Below are positions 7,225 through 10,024 of a DNA stretch of 10,024 nucleotides, piece by piece. This stretch comes from Nocardioides sp. (GTDB taxonomy: Bacteria > Actinomycetota > Actinomycetes > Propionibacteriales > Nocardioidaceae), in contig JAOPXF010000508.1 in assembly GCA_025965295.1 (NCBI GenBank), positions 1 to 10,024 of the forward strand, in the 5' to 3' direction. The notes under the pieces are model-generated. The model had not been told where the DNA came from. It saw only the letters and a list, made by a program, of their open reading frames with translations, and did not search any database. Numbering within the stretch: the stretch's first letter is position 1; the number at the start of each line of letters is the position of its first letter. The position numbers and the translations under genes were made by a program.

Positions 7225-7687
7225 GGGTGACCTCTTCGGTGGGGATGTAGGAGCCACGGGCCACGGTGGGGACGCTCATCGTCTCGGTGATCTCGTAGCC
7301 CAGGGGCTGGGGGGCGCCGCGGTAGCCGTAACCGCGGTCGGTCAGGGCCGCGAGGACGCGGTGGGAGGAGTAGTACCCGTGGTAGAGCAGCTCGCGGAGG
7401 TAGCCGAACGACGCCGGGTCCTCCAGCTCCATCGACGTTGCCGCGACGACGGCCTGCGATCCGTTCGACGCCGGCCACCGGGCCATCAGCTTCTGCAGCG
7501 CTGCGACGTCGTCGGCGCTCGCCCGGTCCTGGACGAAGCCGACGACCTGGGCCTCGGCGCCCGAGGGGTACCCCTCACCACCCGGGATCATCGCCGTGGC
7601 GACGAGCGCGAGGTAGGCCGACAGGTCCTCGGGGAGGACCTGCCGGTAGTGGCCTGGACGCGATGGGTGGGGGAAGCCGCCACTCAC
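7211..7687 (-). CDS. Gluconate 2-dehydrogenase subunit 3-like small subunit (second copy)
   Basis: This 158-residue protein resembles the small subunit that accompanies GMC dehydrogenases (gluconate 2-dehydrogenase subunit 3 type). Residues 33-46, MIPGGEGYPSGAEA, match IPSAEGMPSASEA in the neighbouring small protein, so the two are likely paralogues. A Tyr/Gly-rich stretch (LLYHGYYSSHRV, then RGYGYRGAPQPLGYE) follows near the C terminus. In characterised systems this subunit aids export and assembly of the large subunit and often has a Tat signal; none is seen here. The GTG at 7687 overlaps the upstream gene's stop (GTGA), with only a weak GGGCCGG upstream, which suggests coupled translation. 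It directly precedes large subunit 2 with a 14-bp overlap, so it is probably that enzyme's partner. Confidence 0.75.
   Translation of the reverse strand: MSGGFPHPSRPGHYRQVLPEDLSAYLALVATAMIPGGEGYPSGAEAQVVGFVQDRASADDVAALQKLMARWPASNGSQAVVAATSMELEDPASFGYLRELLYHGYYSSHRVLAALTDRGYGYRGAPQPLGYEITETMSVPTVARGSYIPTEEVTRVAD
7231..7237 (-). promoter_or_regulatory. Ribosome binding site fixing the start of GMC large subunit 2
   Basis: GAAGAGG reads on the minus strand inside the end of the small-subunit gene and is 6 nt before the GTG at 7224. This favours that start over the GTG at 7257. Confidence 0.6.
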
Positions 7688-8106
7688 GCGTCCGGCCCAG
7701 CGGTCGGGACGTCGCGGTAGACCTGGCCGCGTTCGAGGACGTTCTCGAGCAGGTCGAAGTAGGTGTCGGTGTCGTCCCTGGGCACCGTCGGCACCTGACC
7801 GGGGTAGCCGATCAGCTGCTTGACCTCCGGGTTCAGGAAGTAGGCGCCGGCGGCGAGCGTGCCGAGGGCCTCGAAGGCCGGGATGTGCTCCGAGTTGAGC
7901 ACGTCGACGGCCTCCGCCGGGGGCAGGTCGCCGGCGGCCGTGAGGGCCGCCCGCAGGCCGGCGGTCAGGTCCGGCCGGTGCCGGAGGGCCTCGTCCAGCC
8001 ACTTCTCCGGGACGGCAGCCTCGCTGGCCGAGGGCATCCCCTCGGCCGACGGGATCAGGACGTCGGCGATCGCGGCGAACTTCTGGCGTTCTTCGTCGGT
8101 CAGCAT
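7684..8106 (-). CDS. Gluconate 2-dehydrogenase subunit 3-like small subunit (first copy)
   Basis: This 140-residue soluble protein begins MLTDEERQKFAAIADVLIPS, the usual opening of the subunit 3 family minus its Tat signal. The block IPSAEGMPSASEA (18-30) is shared with the next small protein. AGAYFLNPEVKQLIGYPGQ (about 86-104) is the second recognisable region, with GYPG typical of the family. The C terminus is acidic and short. It lies 11 bp after GMC large subunit 1, with GAGGAG in the junction, and overlaps the following small-subunit gene by 4 bp. It is probably the partner or chaperone of large subunit 1. Family membership is judged by eye from motifs, so remote error is possible. Confidence 0.76.
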   Translation of the reverse strand: MLTDEERQKFAAIADVLIPSAEGMPSASEAAVPEKWLDEALRHRPDLTAGLRAALTAAGDLPPAEAVDVLNSEHIPAFEALGTLAAGAYFLNPEVKQLIGYPGQVPTVPRDDTDTYFDLLENVLERGQVYRDVPTAGPDA

Positions 8107-8113
8107 GGGGGAA

Positions 8114-8119
8114 CTCCTC
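8114..8119 (-). promoter_or_regulatory. Ribosome binding site of the first small-subunit gene
   Basis: GAGGAG reads on the minus strand across the stop of GMC large subunit 1 and ends 7 nt before the ATG at 8106. It decides the start against a much longer open frame that shadows the upstream gene. Confidence 0.75.
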
Positions 8120-9770
8120 AGTGGGCGGCGGAAGGCGACGAGACGACCTGGTCCCGGCGCGTGGCGATCAGGTGTTCGACCGAGCGCAGCGCCAGGGCCA
8201 TGATCGTGGCGGTGGGGTTGACACCGGACGAGGTCACGAAGGCACTGCCGTCGATGACGTAGAGGTTGGCGACGTCGTGCGAGCGGCCCCACTGGTCGAT
8301 GACCGAGGTCGCGGGGTCGTTGCCCATGCGCGCGGTGCCCAGCAGGTGCCAGCCGCAGTCGCGCATCAGCCTGGTGGTCGACGTCGTGATGGCCCCGGCG
8401 GCCTCGTGCGCCTCGCGGGCGCGCTCGTCGTGGAAGTCGATGAGCTTGCTGGGGGTCTCGGAGCTCGTGTAGATGAGCTTCGGGGCGGGGATGCCGTCCG
8501 AGTCGGTCAGCGAGGGGTCCAGGACGACGCGGTTGCTCTCGTCCGGCAGGTCCTCGGCGATGATGCCCCACTCGAAGGAGCGGCCGAGGTTGGCCTTGAC
8601 GTTGCGGTGGAAGTTGACGCCCCAGGACTCGTCGACCGGACGGCCGCCGTACCCGGAGCGCATGCCGAGCGGTCCACCGCTGGGCATCACGTTCCACTTG
8701 GCGCCGCGGACGAAGCCACGCGAGGTGTCGGTCTCGTAGAACTCCATCGACTCGATCGACTGCCCGGCGGGACCGAGCCAGCTGTCCAGCGGGTCCTCGT
8801 AGGTGCCGACGACCGCGCCGTACGGGTGCATCATCAGGTTCTTGCCGACCAGGCCCGAGCTGTTCGCCAGGCCGTCGGGGAAGAGGTTGGACGTGGAGAG
8901 CTGCAGCAGGCGCGGCGTGCCGATGCCGTTGCCGGCCAGGATGACCACGGAGGCCTTCTGCCGGCGCTCGATGCCGTTGCGGTCGAGGTAGACCGCGCCG
9001 GTGGCGAGGCCCTGGTCGTCGACGGTGATCTCGCGGACCCGGGCACCGGTGACGAGCTTGGCGCCCGCCTCGAGCGCGTCCGGCCAGTGCGTGAGGTCGG
9101 TGCTGGACTTGGCGCCGGCGGGGCAGCCGGTCAGGCAGGTGCCGTAGCGCAGGCAGCTGGGGCGGTGGCGGTACTCACGGGACGGGATCGAGTTGGCGCC
9201 GGGCCACCAGTGCCACCCGAGCTTGTCCATGCCCTCGGCGGCCTTCCGGCCGATCTTGCCGATCGGCAGGGGCGGCAGCGGGTAGCCCGCGCCGGGAGGG
9301 TACGCCGGGTTGTCGCCGAGGCCGGACACGCCGACCTCGCGGTCCATGCGCTCGTAGAACGGCTGGAGCTCGGCGTAGTCGAACGGCCAGTCGTCGGCGA
9401 TGCCGTCCATCGTCTTGACCTTGAAGTCCGACGGCAGGAAGCGCGTCCAGTGCGCGGCGTACAGGATCGTGCTGCCACCCACGCCGCTGTACATCAGCGG
9501 GTTGACGTCCGACTCGCTGGTGTCGACCGGGTAGTCCGAGGCCCCGCCGCGGACGTTGGGGTTGGGGTGCCACTGCTTCTGCTTGACCAGCTCCCACTCG
9601 GGCTTGTCGCCCGCGAAGGCGCTGGGCGGCGTCCAGTCGCCCTGCTCGAGGCAGACCACGGAGAACCCGCTCTCGGCGAGCGCCTTGACGGCGACCGAGC
9701 CCGATGCGCCCGCTCCGACCACCAGGACGTCTGCGACGTCCGGCAGGTCGAGACTGTGGTTGATCATCAT
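8118..9770 (-). CDS. GMC-family FAD-dependent dehydrogenase, large subunit 1
   Basis: This 550-residue flavoprotein is a paralogue of large subunit 2. The FAD motif VVGAGASGS is at residues 17-25, with Glu42 in CLEQGDW; GVGGSTILYAAHW (96-108) is the flavin loop. PSCLRYGTCLTGCPAGA (204-220) holds Cys206, Cys212 and Cys216 with C-x5-C-x3-C-P spacing, the pattern of the [3Fe-4S] site in FAD-glucose dehydrogenase-like enzymes. ETDTSRGFV (346-354) is shared with its paralogue. The catalytic pair is probably His475 (GWHLLGTARMG) and Asn518 (GVNPTATI). No signal peptide or RR motif is visible. The ATG at 9770 is preferred: GGAAGAGGG ends 10 nt upstream. A TTG at 9779 would sit only 1 nt from it, and a second ATG follows directly at 9767. 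It is first in the run of dehydrogenase genes. Glucoside 3-dehydrogenase, other sugar or aromatic alcohol dehydrogenase are candidates; the sequence does not decide. Confidence 0.88.
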   Translation of the reverse strand: MMINHSLDLPDVADVLVVGAGASGSVAVKALAESGFSVVCLEQGDWTPPSAFAGDKPEWELVKQKQWHPNPNVRGGASDYPVDTSESDVNPLMYSGVGGSTILYAAHWTRFLPSDFKVKTMDGIADDWPFDYAELQPFYERMDREVGVSGLGDNPAYPPGAGYPLPPLPIGKIGRKAAEGMDKLGWHWWPGANSIPSREYRHRPSCLRYGTCLTGCPAGAKSSTDLTHWPDALEAGAKLVTGARVREITVDDQGLATGAVYLDRNGIERRQKASVVILAGNGIGTPRLLQLSTSNLFPDGLANSSGLVGKNLMMHPYGAVVGTYEDPLDSWLGPAGQSIESMEFYETDTSRGFVRGAKWNVMPSGGPLGMRSGYGGRPVDESWGVNFHRNVKANLGRSFEWGIIAEDLPDESNRVVLDPSLTDSDGIPAPKLIYTSSETPSKLIDFHDERAREAHEAAGAITTSTTRLMRDCGWHLLGTARMGNDPATSVIDQWGRSHDVANLYVIDGSAFVTSSGVNPTATIMALALRSVEHLIATRRDQVVSSPSAAH

Positions 9771-9780
9771 CTGTGCCAAA

Positions 9781-9789
9781 CCCTCTTCC
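9781..9789 (-). promoter_or_regulatory. Ribosome binding site of GMC large subunit 1
   Basis: GGAAGAGGG reads on the minus strand 10 nt before the ATG at 9770. It is the only purine-rich site near the gene and argues against the TTG at 9779 as start. Confidence 0.55.
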
Positions 9790-9824
9790 AGGCCCGGGGC
9801 GCTGGGCGCCCGACTGCTGCGACG

Positions 9825-9856
9825 GGGTCCGGGCGCAGGAGGTGCAGACCGGACCC
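9825..9856 (-). promoter_or_regulatory. Leader hairpin before the dehydrogenase genes, with CCUCC in its loop
   Basis: On the minus strand GGGTCCGG (9856-9849) and CCGGACCC (9832-9825) form a perfect 8-bp stem. Inside it, GCA and TGC pair around a 5-nt loop CCTCC, after a small internal loop (TCT opposite GC). The element falls in the predicted 5' leader of the GMC transcript, about 55 nt before the start codon. There is no U-tract, so it is not an ordinary terminator. A role in leader folding is possible but unproven. Confidence 0.35.
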
Positions 9857-9902
9857 GGTGGCGGGCGACACGGACGATGTGACGACCACCACGCTGTCCC
9901 GA

Positions 9903-9930
9903 AGACTAACAAATGTTTCGCCTAGCGCAA
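9903..9930 (-). promoter_or_regulatory. Putative promoter of the GMC dehydrogenase operon
   Basis: Within a markedly AT-rich island (about 9902-9960) the minus strand reads TTGCGC (9930-9925), a 16-bp spacer, then TAGTCT (9908-9903), matching a sigma-70-like -35/-10 pair with the actinobacterial TANNNT form. Transcription would start near 9896, leaving a leader of about 125 nt before the ATG at 9770. It is the only promoter-like site upstream of the six-gene run. Confidence 0.45.
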
Positions 9931-9952
9931 CCGACATGCCAAAAATGAAACA
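9914..9952. promoter_or_regulatory. TGTTTC/GAAACA inverted repeat around the GMC promoter
   Basis: On the + strand TGTTTC (9914-9919) and GAAACA (9947-9952) are a perfect 6-bp inverted repeat separated by 27 bp. One arm lies between the -10 and -35 boxes and the other just upstream of -35. Two half-sites so placed could bind a repressor, but in AT-rich DNA short repeats also arise by chance. Confidence 0.25.
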
Positions 9953-9972
9953 GAATGACTTCGGGCGGCGCC

Positions 9973-9994
9973 GCGCGGTCGCGCCCGACCGCGC
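9973..9994. other. Perfect GC-rich hairpin at the window edge
   Basis: GCGCGGTCG (9973-9981) and CGACCGCGC (9986-9994) form a 9-bp perfect stem with a 4-nt loop CGCC. Neither strand shows a T-tract after it. It could be a U-less terminator for a gene ending beyond the right edge, a leader structure of a divergent gene, or chance in 80-90 percent GC sequence. The whole stretch 9771-10024 otherwise contains no gene I can support. Confidence 0.35.
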
Positions 9995-10024
9995 CCGGCC
10001 CGCCGGTGCGCGGCCCTCGGGAAC

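Noticed and set aside
5221..7230. + strand open frame of 669 codons opposite GMC large subunit 2 and tatA
   Set aside because: It spans three minus-strand features and has no recognisable fold or ribosome site. It is long only because stops are rare at this GC.
9858..10024. + strand frame open to the window end, starting GTG 9858 or ATG 9936
   Set aside because: It crosses the predicted promoter of the GMC operon, the visible residues match no family, and the GC-rich end gives no frame information. It is kept only as a question about a divergent gene, not as a feature.
1..10024. tRNA or rRNA genes, CRISPR arrays, insertion sequences, attachment sites
   Set aside because: I saw no regularly spaced repeats, transposase-like protein, terminal inverted repeats or tRNA-like cloverleaf in the window. 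Composition is uniform apart from the AT-rich promoter patch.

Overview
This is a very GC-rich window in which every convincing gene lies on the minus strand. The high GC, strong G/C third-position bias, frequent GTG starts, an apparently leaderless promoter and a fused PcaL enzyme all point to an actinomycete. A Nocardioides-like member of the Propionibacteriales is my best guess from protein flavour, but the genus is inference. Read in the direction of transcription, from high to low coordinates, the window has three parts.

(1) About 9771-10024 is a non-coding control region. It holds an AT-rich island with a plausible promoter, a GC-rich perfect hairpin, and a 5' leader that can fold into a second hairpin. 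A divergent gene may begin on the + strand at the window edge, but this cannot be decided here.

(2) From 9770 to 4391 is a tightly packed unit of six genes. A GMC-family FAD dehydrogenase (large subunit 1) is followed by two small proteins of the gluconate-2-dehydrogenase subunit 3 type, then a second GMC dehydrogenase (large subunit 2), a TatA-like protein and an AEC-family membrane transporter. The order large-small-small-large suggests two related heterodimeric dehydrogenases. Both large subunits have a Cys-x5-Cys-x3-Cys-Pro motif resembling the [3Fe-4S] site of bacterial FAD-dependent glucose and glucoside dehydrogenases. The substrate is unknown. None of the four dehydrogenase proteins shows a twin-arginine signal, although tatA sits in the same unit.

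(3) From 4298 to the left edge is the protocatechuate branch of the beta-ketoadipate pathway in the order pcaH-pcaG-pcaB-pcaL-pcaF. PcaHG cleaves protocatechuate to 3-carboxy-cis,cis-muconate. PcaB cycloisomerises that to 4-carboxymuconolactone. PcaL, a fusion of PcaD and PcaC, decarboxylates it and hydrolyses the enol-lactone to 3-oxoadipate. PcaF, cut by the window edge, thiolyses 3-oxoadipyl-CoA to succinyl-CoA and acetyl-CoA. The CoA-transferase genes pcaIJ and a regulator gene are not in the window. The pca genes are joined by 4-bp stop/start overlaps or a 10-bp gap. A -10 box spaced for a leaderless GTG start and a perfect 6-bp inverted repeat lie just upstream of pcaH, so this operon probably has its own regulated promoter.

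The functional link between parts 2 and 3 is inference. The GMC enzymes and transporter may take up and oxidise a precursor that feeds protocatechuate, such as an aromatic glycoside, aromatic alcohol or alicyclic polyol, or they may simply be neighbours. The most unusual part of the window is the paired GMC/small-subunit cluster with its own tatA.
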